Source: Heliopora coerulea (taxonomy: Eukaryota; Cnidaria; Anthozoa; Scleralcyonacea; Helioporidae). Taken from it: a DNA stretch of 64,000 nt. Made by a program: the position numbers and the translations under genes. Each line of letters starts with the position of its first letter. Within the stretch, counting starts at the first letter, position 1. The stretch is from contig JASJOG010000158.1 in NCBI GenBank assembly GCA_030142905.1, forward strand, positions 248,001 through 312,000, read 5' to 3'. Under the pieces are notes generated by a model. That model saw nothing but the letters and a program-made list of their open reading frames with translations. It did no database searches and was not told where the DNA came from. This document shows, one piece after another, positions 34,101-47,229 of this stretch.

Positions 34101-34942
34101 CTGTCCCATTATGAGGGTTAGGGGGAGGAGGAGAGACGGTGGTTCCTTTTGTGCGCATTTTTGATCGTTTTTTAAACAATTTTCTAATTAACAAGTTACA
34201 AATTGAGTTTGGTCGCTCAAATTTTCTACTTGGTATATAGTTGAAGGCTGGAAGAACAAACTTAGAGTCGTATACGATCTCATTTGTGGTCCAAGAGTTA
34301 AACAGATTCATGGCCACGGGAGTCATTTAGAACAGTTGTACGACGTTTTATTTCATGGAAAAATTACCTGCCTGACATTTGCCACATTTAAATCATGCTA
34401 ACTATAACAGAACAAAATGACTGCCGGTGGAAAGCTCATCGCAGATATTTACTTGCGAGCAACTATCAGTTAGTCGGAATGGTTGAGAGATGATGAATGA
34501 GGGGCACAAAGGCGAGGTTGTAAATTACGGGCATTAAAGTTGGTCGAGTATTGAATGCTGGGTTTATGATGTAAATAGTTTCATTCTTTGAGCAATAGCC
34601 TACAGTTTCCAAAAATTAAGTATGTAGAGTTTTGATATTGCCTGATGGTAATTTAAAATATCAGTATTACCTTCATACTTCCTGATACCAGCAGTAAGAG
34701 TGACTTATCGTGCTATCCGAAACTTTAGCAAACTCTGTGGTATACCATGGATATTGAATTATTGATAAGACACATTAGATAAAGTTTAAGTCTAAACTTA
34801 GTAGGTAAAACCTCTTAACATAATGAGCTAAAAATATGATAAAAATCTCCAGTGCACAGCAGTTTCCCTTTGTTTGCTGTCAATTTATTTTGTTTAATCT
34901 GGAATAAACATGTAATTATGCCGAATTCTAAGGCGCGGGGAT
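31101..34942. other. no recognisable gene
   Basis: AT-rich sequence. The open frames at 33622-33930 and 34033-34326 (minus) have no domain signature, and no splice-bounded exon was convincing. Confidence 0.35.
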
Positions 34943-34995
34943 CCAGTGTAGATTATACACTGGAGTTATACACTATCTTTTAGATAGTGTATAAC
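34943..34995. repeat. two adjacent perfect hairpins
   Basis: CCAGTGTA / GATTA loop / TACACTGG (34943-34963) is followed after one base by GTTATACACTATC / TTTTA loop / GATAGTGTATAAC (34965-34995). Both have 5-nt loops and share TATACACT. No flanking element was identified. Confidence 0.6.
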
Positions 34996-37959
34996 CTCAA
35001 GAACGCCCAGGAAATTATGCCGTCTAATCTTACTGTTAAATATTTTTCTACGACTTTTTGAGTGACAATAAAGTTCAGTCAGGAAATTTGGAAGTGATAT
35101 TTTATCTCCCAGTCTTTTTCCGTCAGTAGATTTCAGAATTTTTTCAGATCCATGCTTTCCCACAATGTTCGGCAAAACTTGCGTTTGTCTTTCATACGTT
35201 CATCAGTTCTATTACGCTAATTTTGACTTCTAACGTGTTTTTTTTTGTTACTATGAAAGTAAATATTTGATCTCTAAAAAGCACAACCAACGTTTCCATT
35301 CTAAGCTATGTTGAGTATTTAAGAAGAAATATGAAGTTTGTAAATACTCTCATCCAAAGACTTAAAAAGAATGACCGACAAAGTACCTCAATATTTCTAT
35401 TTCGTTTTATTTTTGGTTTTTGGAACTAAATTGTTTTACACAAAGTTAACCCAAAGCCATTTGTTCTGAAACTTTTTCAAAACTAGGAATACCAATATTA
35501 CTCATTACCTGTTTTTGTTTGATACGCTATTAAGTCAACTCAAAGAAATTCTTTGCAGACATTTTTATCACCCGGTATAAGATTGAAAAGAATGCTCTAG
35601 AGGGTTCCTCTTGGTTTCAAACCTATTTCATCTCATTTATAACTTTATTTTCCATCAGTAAACAAAATATGTTCCATATATGGTATATAAATCTATTTCT
35701 TATGAAACTTCTCAGTAGCTAAGGGCAACGTCTGCTTTCATCGCTTTGCGCTCATGGTTTATTAATCTCAAGGTTCGCATCAAACAGACATAATATGAAA
35801 CGTAACTATAATAGACTTCTCAAATCTAACATTTAGCTAACACTTTAGTGAGATTGACTTTAAATATAACGTTTTATAGAAACTACATCCGTACAACCAA
35901 GTTTTCGTAACATTAAAACTAGTATTATATGACAGAATTTTACTAGGTAGACTTATTTCAGTGACAGTTTCTTCCTTACATAGCGTAATCATAACGCATC
36001 CATTCGAAGAAGTTCTAGGTCGTAAGGCAACATATTTTCATACTTTACCTTATAGCTAAGCAGCTTACCTAAAAAATAAAAAATAAAATAAGCATTGAGC
36101 AATGACAAAGGTGAAACAAAATGCACTGTTGAGGTAATCTGATCAACGCTTGATCCGAGTCATTACCTCAAACAAAAAAAGAAGTTAAAGCTTTTAGCAT
36201 GGAAAACAATTGACGACCAAAAATTAATCATGTACACAGCAGGTGTCCTTGCATGCCATCACGTCAATTAGTTTCCTTTTCACTTTCAATTAATATTGAG
36301 AAACTGGAACAAGATATTATGTGGTAACTGGGATACTCAAACGGTGCTTAGAACTGGGACTTATGAATAGGCAGAACGCTAACATTTCCCCAAGTTTTAC
36401 AGAGCATAATATTAAAACATGAGATAGGTCGTTTCGAATGTATCCCCTTATTCACAGAAAAACGCAAGGAGGTTCTTCATGTGAGGTGTTAGGGCGTCAC
36501 GCTCCCCCCAATAATTTGATTAGCCAAAGAAGTCGGTCAGTACTTCCAAACCTGAAAACGTTTGTTTGAGAGAAATGGTTTAAAATAGAATAGGTTTAAA
36601 ATTTTAAAATTTCCAAAAGTTGTTTTAGATAAAAGACAAGCAAAATTAAAATTTTTCCGGAATTAATTTTAAACATCATCATTGTGATAGCGAATTAGAA
36701 ATTGGGTTGAGTAAAAAAATGTACCTCGTCCCCAGCATAACTAGAGTCTAGAGGTTGACCATGGCAAACTTTGTGTTGGAGGACTATCGAACAAACCCTA
36801 TGAAAAGGCAGTCATAACTCCTAGGCGTACCTCCCCCTCAATCCGGCAGTTTGGTCTGAGCACATCCCTGGGAAAACCCTTATAAACAAAATATTTCCAT
36901 AAATTATTCGATCTGTAGAACGTCGTGACTCTGAAGTTGTCCTCCATCTGGGTTCCACCTGTTAAGATTTTTTAAGTCTTTGCGATTTCAGAAGGATGAA
37001 ATCATATGATTGGGTTTTCTTTAATAATCATCAATAAAAACTTGTTCGAACTTTGTTCAAAACAGTTAAAAATCAGCAAAATTGTCGAGCATGTTTCAAA
37101 TAACAGATACGTTCAGACATGCATTGACAATTCGGATCTTGGAATGTTAATGTTAACTTTATTTACGTTCGTCAAAAACAACTTAAAAACAACTTGGTGG
37201 AAACCACTTGTACTAACATTGATGAGTGTTCAGATTTGTTACAAGTCGTTCCAACAAGTCTCTCACATTCCATATTGTTTCAACAACTTGCTATCTCTTC
37301 TTAACGCGGCAAGGTGATTCATGATAGTCAACAAGAGATTTTTCTAAACTTGACGGAACAACTGCAATTGCCACGACCTGTTTGCAGATTTGCCACAATC
37401 CTGAAGTGGAAACCACTTGCAATAAGCTTTGAGATTTTTGGTCGTGTAAATCCTAAAGATACCATCTTTGTGAGCATTCTCGGTGGGAGATCTCAGTGTA
37501 GTGATCGAGAATCTTCCTCTAAATCTCTAAACTATTTACTTCGATTTATTAATTCTTTTCTGTAAACGAAATGAAAAATTTTGCATAGTAAAGCTAATAC
37601 CATTTGTTTCCGAAATCTCCGCGCAAATTAAACGATTGACTTCATTTACATCGTAACGAATAGCGTCTTAAGTTTTCATGGGCGATAACATCTTGGTTCG
37701 CGTTGCATTTAAAAAGAAAGCAGCAATAGACCTTCGCCGCATCCAATATTAAAAAAGGAGCTAATCGTGCCAAAATTGTTTTAGAATAACGGTCAACATC
37801 CTTGGTTTGTAATATCGAAAAAGCGGTTAAATGATCCATCATTTATACCTCACCATTGCTTAGGCAAAATGTTTCACCTAAAGCAATTCTTCATCCAATG
37901 AACATTGTTGGCCAACAAGTGTTTGCCAATGTTGTTGAAAAACATTTGAAAGTTTAGCC
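34996..37959. other. no recognisable gene
   Basis: Open frames at 34966-35175 (minus) and 37006-37565 (plus) lack family motifs. I see no transposon ends. Confidence 0.35.
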
Positions 37960-38017
37960 AGGGCTTCAAGCTTGACTTAAGATGGGACAGGGCTTCAAGC
38001 TTGACTTAAGATGGGAC
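37960..38017 (+). repeat. 29-bp direct duplication
   Basis: The unit AGGGCTTCAAGCTTGACTTA plus nine bases occurs twice in tandem without mismatch, indicating a recent slippage or duplication. Confidence 0.7.
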
Positions 38018-39074
38018 ATGACATACCAATTGTAACTACATAACTAGCTTTTGATAAACAGTAAAAAAAATAACATTCACACCAAACATTAACAATTCGC
38101 TTTCTCATGCTCGTCTGGCAATATAAATAAGATGTTTCATGAAAGACATGCGGTGGTCCTAAGACTCAGGCCAGACTGACTTTTCGTAGTCTAATTTTAC
38201 CAAACAGGTTTACTTAGGGAGCAACTTGACAGAATGATCTGTTGCCTTATCTGCCTAAACATGCTGACCAAAAACTATGTATTATAGACAATTATTCAAA
38301 GTGAAAACATTTACCAGCTTACCTTGGTTTAGTTCAGTTTACTTTAAAAAGTGAAACAAATGAAGTCAATACGATATGTAGAGATACCGCAGGCAACAAA
38401 TGGAGAATGCCTTCCTCAAAATGAACTTATGTAGAGTCAAAACGTGGGCAAGAATACAAAAGGCACAGCAGTTGGCTTTTATGTATTGATAATTAGTTTC
38501 CTATTTGTATTTTTTGTATTTTGTATTTAATATTTTGCAGTACTGTCTTCGTCATGCAAATGTTTAATTCATTAGTTAGTATTCTTTACCAATCATGCAC
38601 TTATGTTTACTTGCAGTAAACTTTATAACTCATGGTAAAGCCTAATAAAACTCTTCTCTCAAACAGGAAACGAAACTTTTTTCGAAACCAGCCCTGTCTC
38701 ATAATGTATTTTAGAGTGCGTCTAAACTTTGTCAACATTTTTGTTCAATCAGCTATTGAAAGGAATGTTAACATTTCACAATATTTCATCAAATTAACCC
38801 TTTTATGCATGATTGTTTTCTTTTGTCCTTTGTCCTCTCTATGTTCTCTCATTTGGTCTTTTGTTTCAGTTCTCCAATGTATAAGAACAATATGTGTTAA
38901 AGAATATAACCATCAGTCATATACCGTGCATAATTCTTGCCCATGATCAGGTTCCGTGATAACCTGAAAACCTTGGTATACACTTTGTGCCTTCCAAGTC
39001 AAGATGCAAATGCAAGCACAGAAGATCGTTCAAGCTGTGAGTGAGCCATACCACCTAGATGTTAATTGTTTATT
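38018..39074. other. no recognisable gene
   Basis: A hydrophobic plus-strand frame at 38632-38946 has no signature and is probably chance. Confidence 0.3.
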
Positions 39075-39112
39075 GTCGACCTTTGGACCTATTAACTGAA
39101 GCCTTCATCAGA
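39075..39112 (-). repeat. Penelope-type tail, degenerate hammerhead core
   Basis: The minus strand reads CTGATGAAGGC, a loop, GGTCCAAAGGTCGACAATAA. The CTGATGA half is intact, but the GAAA half is not recognisable. The flanking sequence resembles 3' tails of Penelope-like elements. Confidence 0.35.
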
Positions 39113-39224
39113 CGAAGTGGCATCAGCTGTTTGGCTACATCGTACCAATAACGTAGCCGTTTGCTCATATAAATTAGCAATGAAATTGATTTTTTTTTTT
39201 CAAAAAAACAAAAGGAGTTTTACT

Positions 39225-39660
39225 ACTGGATACCGGAGTAAACGCTCAGAAACCCTCGAGTACCTGAACTATTTCTCACGACTTTTTTATTTTCTCACCA
39301 ATCAGGCTCCCTGTGGTTAAGAACATAATTGACATCTATTGCTAATTGAAAAGCTTGGCGTTCGTTTGCGAATATTTATAGCTCTCGCGACAAGATGAAG
39401 AGTTTATATCATATGAACAAACTAAGGTACTCGCTCATAAAATAAACCATAAAATTGTTTTATGAATGAGCAATTTTATTACGGGGCCCCGAAGTAAACG
39501 TCCAGATATCATAGTTTATCTGATCGACTTCTCGTGGATTTTTCATTTTCTCATACAGTAGGATCCATGTGGCTATGTACATGAAAGACATCTATAGGTA
39601 ACCTAAGTGTTTGGTATTCGTTTGAGAATATTATAGTAGTGGCGACAAGATCGAAGGGGT
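39225..39660 (+). repeat. diverged tandem duplication, about 250-bp period
   Basis: Segments 39225-39410 and 39475-39660 align: GAGTAAACGCTCAGA against GAAGTAAACGTCCAGA, then TTTTCTCACCAATCAGG against TTTTCTCATACAGTAGG, and GCGACAAGAT in both. A palindromic AATTGTTTTATGAATGAGCAATTTTAT block separates them in part. Confidence 0.5.
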
Positions 39661-41407
39661 TGGGGGACTGTCTTGATATATCAATTAATTGATTAGTTAT
39701 TTGGTATTATATAAATCTCAGGTGATTACTGTTTCTTTCTGTTAGCTACGAGCTGAGGCTATTGTCTTCAATTTGTCCCTTACTCAAAAGTCTCACAAAA
39801 CAAACCACAGTAGCTTCCTTGAAACTTTAACGCACTCAAATAGATTGGTCAAGCTGGAACTATGAAGTCAAAGTTTGGAAGACTTCCTTATCAAATGAAT
39901 TTGGCTACTAGAAGACCACTTACAGTAATGACGCCATGTTGGATACAATGATCAAAGTATTAATGGAATTTCGTTAATTTAATATCTCTGGTGGTAAGAC
40001 ATGTCAACTTAAAGTTCGCGAGCCACTTGCCAACCTGAACAAACAAGACTTGGAGGAACGACGCGGGAGGTGTCACATTAAAAAAATCAATTTATTAATC
40101 ACGATTGTGGTAATGGCGGGCGGCAAAAGCGGAATTGTGATATCGGGCAAACCCTTTATCAGTAGGAAACTCTCGGACGGAGGATTCTTTCGCCTTTATG
40201 TTCCTCAGCAATATTGGTAGGAATGAATTGGCGCAAAAATGTTCAATTTACATGATATTCAAAATGCCAGTTAATCACTATATTTCATGCAATCCTCGCC
40301 TTTCTCTTTTTTTTTGACAGTGTCAAGTTTTTGTGATGAAGACCAACTATTCATTAAAACTGAGGCAGTTAAAATTGACTATGCAGATATTTGTGACAGA
40401 AAACCATTGTATTACTGCAAGTAGCTTTAAACACATGTGAAGCAGAGGAGAAAACTCTTAATATTATTTTTCCTTGTCTGAAACGTTTTGAGTTAGGGTG
40501 GTGGATCTCCGCGATAAAACGTCCAAGAATTACATCGAAGCTTCGGAGACTTTTGACTGGGAAACAAAATGCGCCTCGTCAAAAGACGATTCGATTCCAA
40601 AGGTTTGCACGGTTTTCCACCCAAAGTTCTCCGAAAGGTTGATAATACCTTGCATATTTTAAGTCGAAGACTTGATCGGTTTGTGATACAAAAGTCTCGG
40701 AGATCTTGCATTATACCACCGTCCTTAATTAACATCATTGTTGACCATGGCAAAGACTATTACAATTTAAGTTGGACAAATTGAATAATATATCGTAGGG
40801 TTCTGTGATAATAAGGTGGTAATAACGTTAGATCTTGTCCATATCATCCAAAGATCGATCACCAAGATCAATCATTTTATGCTTGGCAAGAGGTCTTTTG
40901 CCTTGTAGGAAATAAAAGAAAATTGGTAAAATTGTTTATAAATAATAAAACAATATACTTCTTTTTCCACTACCCTAACACTAATCCCTCACCAGGTATT
41001 CTCTTTGGTCTACAAACTGTAGCAAAATATTCATAGTTTCTTGCCTCCGATATTTGAAGCTTTCCTTCGTGAAACATAAAAAAAACTGGAAAATCGATGG
41101 TCGACGGTACCGTTGCATTTTCGGTTACTATAATTCTCTCAATTGTTATGGACTAGCCCCACAACTCACAATTTTCACAGTTTACTTTGTTTGAATACGA
41201 GAATTGATATATTGCACCTTATTCTGTACGTTGTACACGGCTAGTTTTCGGTCAACTGTTGTTGAACCATCAATAATTGTCACTGCATCTGGCGCTGCAG
41301 CAAACGCAATAGTGTCAACGATGAACTAGAACTGGGCGATCCAAAAAAATCCACGGGAAACTTTCTCCATAGAAAGTGTCATTGTTGTGGGAACTTGCTG
41401 TGCGACA
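39661..41407. other. no recognisable gene
   Basis: No domain signature. Overlapping open frames on opposite strands at 40493-40784 are unlikely to be coding. Confidence 0.3.
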
Positions 41408-42154
41408 TTAAAAAGAATTTAACCCTGGAGTAATTTCATTTGCTTTGCAAAACACAGTATGGTTTGAATATTGTTGGTTATGGCTCTTTAATTTAGAGTC
41501 AAGTCGAGGAATTAGTGAATTATCTGATAATAACTGAATCTCAGACATTTTCTGCTTTTGGATCCTGAGTAACGTGATATACTTAGCATCTTGCACACGA
41601 GCCAACTCCTCAGTGATGAACACTTCAATGATTTCTTCGAGATCTTTCAACAATTAAACACGTTTCGCCCCATTTCTCTTTTTTTTTAAGAAGCGAAAGA
41701 CTGGGTGACTTTGTATTTAACTATGTCAATTAACCCTTTAAGTCCCAATGCATCAGTACTACATCATTTTCTGGTGGCTTCATGTTGTCATGTCGTTCGC
41801 AAATCGCCAGGTTCGATGCTATTTGTGAAGTGGGCAGAAAAGAACTTCAATTTGATTTTTTAGGGCTTCTAAGGTAGATTTCGAAGCCACAACTCAAATT
41901 TTAAGGGTCCAGAAATAATATTAAAGCAAACATATTTAGGTAAAAATCCGGAGAGAAAGTTTTCTTTCAGCAACTTTAGCAACCTCTTCAGAGGAAATAG
42001 TTTCGGCTACAAGCTCAGGGCTCTTGAAATGCTGACTAACTGCTTGGCAAAACTGTGATCCGTTCAGAATATTTGTTACCCCTAACGAAAATTTCACATA
42101 AGATTTAATATATGAAACGGTAATTTTATATATGAAATGAAAAATTTCATACAT
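41408..42154 (-). other. possible exons of an unknown protein
   Basis: Two minus-strand frames look more protein-like than their surroundings: SQFCQAVSQHFKSPELVAET with SSEEVAKVAERKLSLRIFT (41936-42154), and an amphipathic LKDLEEIIEVFITEELARVQ with IQKQKMSEIQLLSDNS (41408-41653). They abut the palindromic array at 42090, so they may belong to the same element. I do not recognise the family. Confidence 0.25.
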
Positions 42155-42880
42155 GAACTTTAAATTTCACATATGAAATTGCAATTTCATATATGAAAGG
42201 GGCAATTTCATAGATGAAATTGCCATATATAGAAAAGTCATATATGAAATTTTCGTTTAATAAATGAAATTGAAATTTCATAAAAGAATTGAAGATTTCA
42301 TACATGATTTATATTCCATATATGGAATTTTCATAGATAAAATGATGGAATCATATGTGGATTTATTTGTGATATACTTTTCACATATGAATAGGCACTT
42401 TGATATATGAAATAAAAATTCCATAAATGAAAGGGAAAATTTCAGACATGAAATTGCCATGTATTTAAAATAAATCACATATGAAATTTTGATATGAAGA
42501 CTTCATATGACATACTCCATATATGAATTAACATGGATGAAATGATGGAATCACATGTGAATTTAGATGTGTTATACATTTAACATATGAATATATAGGC
42601 ACTTTTATATGGAATGTTTTATTTTGAATATGAAAATAGGATTTTACATAACATACTTTGACATATGAAATAATTGAATTTATATGGATTGATTTAAATA
42701 TGACATAGCACTTCGGATATCATTTGGTAACTTCATATACGAATTTTATTTCATAATATTATAAGAAATTTCATATGCATCATGTGCATTGACCTAAATT
42801 TTCACACGAGAATTGCCATTTGCTTTGATTGTATTGTGTCATATATGAAAACAGAATTTCACACATGGCATAAAATTCAC
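42090..42880. repeat. degenerate array of the palindrome AATTTCATATATGAAATT
   Basis: Over nearly 800 bp the motif TTTCATATATGAAATT or one half of it recurs every 20-35 bp, in many variants (CATACATGAA, CACATATGAAATT, TTCATAAATGAAA). Each unit is its own reverse complement. No coding frame is possible. The layout is like the CCTATAGGAATTC arrays at the ends of the 50.5-63.3 kb element. Confidence 0.75.
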
Positions 42881-43377
42881 AAGAAAATATTGGAGTGGCA
42901 CAGGTGAAATGAAGTATGATACACGTGTAACAAAGTTTACCCTATTATTTACCATTTTAATGTGAATTTCTTAGGTTAGAACAACAAGCAATGAAAGTTT
43001 AAAATTCAAAATTGATGTACGATAAAACTTTATTTTATATTGAGCTGTATAATTGATGGTGTACCATTAAGAAAGGATCATTGCACCACTTGTTGCAAGC
43101 TAACATCTTACTGGGGATTTTTAAACATACTGGATTAAAGGTTCTACAAATGTATTGCTACAGTAACTGTTAAGCATTCTTAAGACTTAATATTTAACAA
43201 TTAGCCAACAAGCCTTAGTTGATTATGAGCAAACAGTCAACAAGAAATAATGACAATAAAACTTTATTTCAGTGTCACAGAATAAACTGTATTACATCTA
43301 TATTAATGCATATTTACTGTACATTTATTATTCCAGGACATTTAAGGATAAAGCTTAATAAATCTGAATACAACTAC

Positions 43378-43543
43378 AGTAAATAATGTAATTGTGGTAG
43401 CTTGGTAGTTGTTGTGATGTTCTTAATACGTACGCTCTCAACTTATTCTCTCAGAAAAACTTTCTGAGTCCCTGACGGGAATCAAACCCGTAACCTTCTG
43501 ATTGCCGGTGAGATCCTCTAACCATTGAGCTACACAGACTCAG
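43378..43543 (-). repeat. tRNA-derived SINE, full copy
   Basis: The minus strand starts GAGTCTGTGTAGCTCAATGG (pol III box A), continues to GGTTACGGGTTTGATTCCCG (box B) and CAGGGACTCAGAAAGTTTTT, and ends in the ACCACAATTACAT tail. An internal pol III promoter is expected. The most complete copy of this family in the window. Confidence 0.75.
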
Positions 43544-43640
43544 ATGGTGAGCGAAAGTTACATTTTATGTTCTGGTTCGTGTAGATGGTAGACATATGTA
43601 CTGCCAATCTGCAAGTCTCAATATGTCGTTGGCAATAAAT

Positions 43641-43747
43641 CAATTCCCGTCAGGGACTCAGAAAGTTTTTCTGAGAGAATAGCTTGAGAGCGTACGTATT
43701 AAGAACATTACAACAACTACCAAGCTACCACAATTACATCATTGATT
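43641..43747 (+). repeat. same SINE, 5'-truncated
   Basis: Begins in box B (CAATTCCCGTCAGGGACTCA) and runs to the shared tail CACAATTACATCATTGATT. It lies inverted relative to the copy at 43378-43543. Confidence 0.7.
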
Positions 43748-43774
43748 GGCGCTGAAAATAATTAACTACATATT

Positions 43775-43898
43775 CTGAGTCTGTGTAGCTCAAGAGCATC
43801 TCACCGGCGATCAGGTTACGGGTTCGATTCCCGTCAGGGACTCAGAAAGTTTTTGTGAGAGAATAGCTTGAGAGCGTACGTATTAAGAACATTACAAC
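43775..43898 (+). repeat. same SINE, third copy
   Basis: GAGTCTGTGTAGCTCAAGAG (box A, with a short deletion), GGTTACGGGTTCGATTCCCG (box B), then GAGAGCGTACGTATTAAGAA and a short tail. Confidence 0.72.
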
Positions 43899-44357
43899 TA
43901 TAGTAAACTATTCAAATAAAGGTATAAGAGTTCTAATTAAATACAGATTTAATCTAGGATTGGTGAAGTCGGAGTAAGCATGTAGAATTCTTACTAATAC
44001 TGCTAATTAGTTTGTTTTTTTATTTTCATAGACTGTTGGAATTAAGGATAAGCATTATTTTTGATCAAACCACCTTAAAATGTCAAAAAAGTAAGTGATC
44101 CAACATGAGCAGCTGAGAACTGTAAGTGGATTGACAAGGCAAGTTGTTTTTAATCTCACATCCTTTGCACACGTATATTGTGAACACAAGTGCACTTTAA
44201 ACTCAATGTTTACCAGCAATTTTGAAGTTTTTGGGAATTTTAGCCGGGAAAATCAAGGCAGAAGATTATGTAAATCAGGACAATGTTCAACCCGATTTAC
44301 AGTACACCGATCAGGAGCTAATGAATTATCTAAGATTATTTTAACAAAATTACTTAA

Positions 44358-45203
44358 GGTGGTCTTGTACAAAAAAAAAATAAAATTTTCAATGTTTAAA
44401 TATTAAGGCTAATGTTTTGTTATCATAATAGCAAATCGAATTTTAACTATTAAAGTCATCTTTTATGGTTGTCGGTTGTCATGGAAACCAAGATAATGGG
44501 CCGTAAACAGTTAAATATTGTACCCACTTTCAAACATGATGTAGAACTATCGAATGGTCTGATAAGTTTTATATAGGTTTTTGTGCATTAGCAAAAGGCT
44601 ACTCTAGCTACCAAACTTAAAAAACGCCGTATTTCTCGAGCTTTTTCAGATTCTTTTACAGATTCTAATAGAGAACATTCAATACTTAAGACAAAGTAAC
44701 TAGACAATGTAGAATTTTAGAACATGTTACAACATTAGATTAAATTTTATAGATTCAATTCCTAGATTGTTATGGTGAGTATCTGTGCTGAAAATTTGGT
44801 AGGGATCGGTAAAAAGGCTTATTTAATTTTACGTTTTAAAACGATGCTTTTCAACAACTTTAACATCTCAAGAAAAGCAAAAATCAAAGTTTAGCATTGA
44901 ATACGCATGATAGAGTTTGTATTCTTCCAAGACTTTCAACAAGGACCAAAAGGTGCTCTTCATGTGCTCAATATTTTCATAAAGTTTTCATAATTTTGTC
45001 CAAAGGTCAAGATCAACGTAAAAATTTCCTAGGTCATTTAGGGCTACTGGGGAGAAGAGCCTCAAGGTTGTTCCCCTAAAGTGCACCTCAATACAACCTC
45101 AAGGTCACGTAAAGGTCACCAAGATTGCATTCTAAAAAAAGTTTAGACAAAATATAACCAAAATAATATTTCAAAAAATCAATATTTTGAGTATAAGACC
45201 ACC
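44358..45203. mobile_element. 846-bp MITE with TTAA duplication
   Basis: Ends GGTGGTCTTGTAC and, complemented, GGTGGTCTTATACTC, flanked by TTAA at 44354-44357 and 45204-45207. TIRs beginning GG with TTAA fit Kolobok better than piggyBac (which begin CCY), but no coding sequence supports either. Confidence 0.7.
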
Positions 45204-45630
45204 TTAAATCCTGAATTATTGGTAATTATAAAGCCTAAAAAAGCCCAAATCACCATATCCAAACTAATCCCTGTCTATCAGATTAGACAGCCTACAGCAG
45301 ACTGTTCCAAGTAGTGAAAGGTCATTTTCTATCTCAGCGCTAGACCACTGTTTATAATGTTCACTCTAGGTCCACGAACTTGGTACTGCTACATCTACCT
45401 CAAAATCAACATGCTATTAATTTAACCTCCTTTGGAATTAACTAAATATTTTCTTAGCTCATTGTGCACCTGCACAGTTACACATTTGCAAAACACGTAC
45501 TGCAAATACTGCTTTTCAGAGCAACAAATGTTCATCCAGACTGGACCATAAACTGGATAATATCTCTTAATACAAAAACTTGGCTACTAGAGCACAGATT
45601 ATAAAACATGCACAATCATTCCATTGCTAC

Positions 45631-45700
45631 CTAATAAAATGCTCATCTGGTCTTTGCTGTTCATTTGCTGTTGGTGCAACTGGTGGAAGAGGCAAATAAC
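45631..45700 (-). CDS. probable exon of unknown gene
   Basis: 70 bp with clean splice sites (acceptor TTTCTAG, donor TTAG|GTAGC) and an open proline/glutamine-rich frame YLPLPPVAPTANEQQRPDEH. It may be a downstream exon of the ankyrin gene, but its phase does not join directly to the 48667-48737 exon. Confidence 0.35.
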
Positions 45701-45907
45701 CTAGAAATAAGAAATGGAATGTAGTGCAATATTTCAGAACTTCAGTGAATTTTTAAGAAACAAATTATATGACAGCGGATACATGTAACTTTGGTAAATA
45801 CAAACACTGTATACTGTAATAGGTTCAATTTGAGAATCATCCTCAGAGATATATATGAAGAGAAACTTTTTGTGATAACCTGACAGTGCCAAAATCAATT
45901 AAAAAAA

Positions 45908-45992
45908 GTTGACTCGAGCAAGATTTGAACTCTCACCATGGCGATACCGGTCCGCTGCTCAACCTGTTGAACTATTGTGTCTACAAGATTGG
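45908..45992 (-). repeat. tRNA-like sequence, second SINE type
   Basis: Minus strand: TAGTTCAACAGGTTGAGC (box A) and GAGTTCAAATCTTGCTCG (box B) about 35 bp apart. The 5' and 3' ends do not pair as an acceptor stem, so it is a tRNA-derived SINE head or tRNA pseudogene, not a working tRNA. Confidence 0.55.
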
Positions 45993-47229
45993 AGGTGAGT
46001 TTTATCCAATTTAAGTCCACGAGATATTCTCGCGACAACTTAACACTATCCACGAGAGGATGTGCGGTGTTTCAATTCTATTTCAGAATCATACTTTTGA
46101 CGGATACAGAATGAAAAGACATGTCCACTTCATATTTTATACAGACATATTAGGACAACAAATTGAAGTCTGGGTCCATTTTCACTCGCGACTATCCCAG
46201 TATCCATGATCTATTAAAGGACACTCCCAGATACAAAGATGATGAGATAAACTTTAAACAAATTGTAGCCAGAGCTTTCAAAAGTGCTTTCCATGCAAAA
46301 GCATAAATCAATTATGCTCCTCTGTTTTTCACAGATCAAAGATCAACATGTAAGATGAATGTTTTCAACCTCTCATATGTAGCTGTCAACGAGCCTTTTC
46401 AAATATATTTTTCCCATTGAATTGTTCATTATACATGTATAAAACAAATAGGTTCCACTTTAGTTTGATCTGTGCAGTTACAGGTGTTAACACATCAGAT
46501 GACTTCATCTGGTGAGAAAGTCATTATCAGAGGCCCACTATGACTAGAAAGATTTTTATTCTAAGAGGTATATCATGAAGCCAAAAGTAACGTGAAAAAT
46601 GGAGTGTGGTTTTGGCTGTTTGGGATGCAATAGTGCTCTGCCAAAAAACAAGAACATGAGATACGTACTGACATTTTGTATGAAAGTTCACTGTAAGAGT
46701 GAAAAGGTCCTTTCAAACATTTGACATTATGTTGCCATTTGTTTATCAAAATGTAATCAACAATACAAAAAATTTAAGTCTGTTCATTAAGGACTACAAA
46801 TTGTGTTGAAAGATATTTACAGTGGCCAGTATTTAGTGGCATTTTAGGAATCAACAGAACAACTTAAAGCTAAATATAACTATAATATCTTAAGACAAAT
46901 ATTAGTGTCCAGCATACTGTACAACACAAAACAAAGCCATTGAATAAGATAAAGGATTTGATTTGCTTTGTTTCATGTTTTATGCTGGCCACTATTACTG
47001 TACCACTGTTTAAACACTAGCATCCCAGTCTGACAGACACTCAAATCAACCGTCCTTCTTAAAGTTCTTCTTTTTGCAGTCAGCCGACTGAAGACAAGAA
47101 TTAAAATTGTAGTGAATACAATTCTCATGATAAACTAAACTTAAATTGTGTAGTCTGCCAGGTAATAAAGGGCAGGTATTTCATGAGTTTCAAATAATTT
47201 TTGCAAGCCCTGAAAGGATGAGGAAATGT

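Noticed and set aside
33622..34326. Two minus-strand frames near 100 codons each as a possible gene
   Set aside because: No recognisable motif and no matching splice sites; length is within chance for this composition.
40493..40784. Gene on either strand
   Set aside because: Overlapping frames on both strands with no family motif; neither has splice or start support.
45908..45992. Functional tRNA gene
   Set aside because: Box A and box B are present but the ends do not form an acceptor stem; a SINE head or pseudogene fits better.
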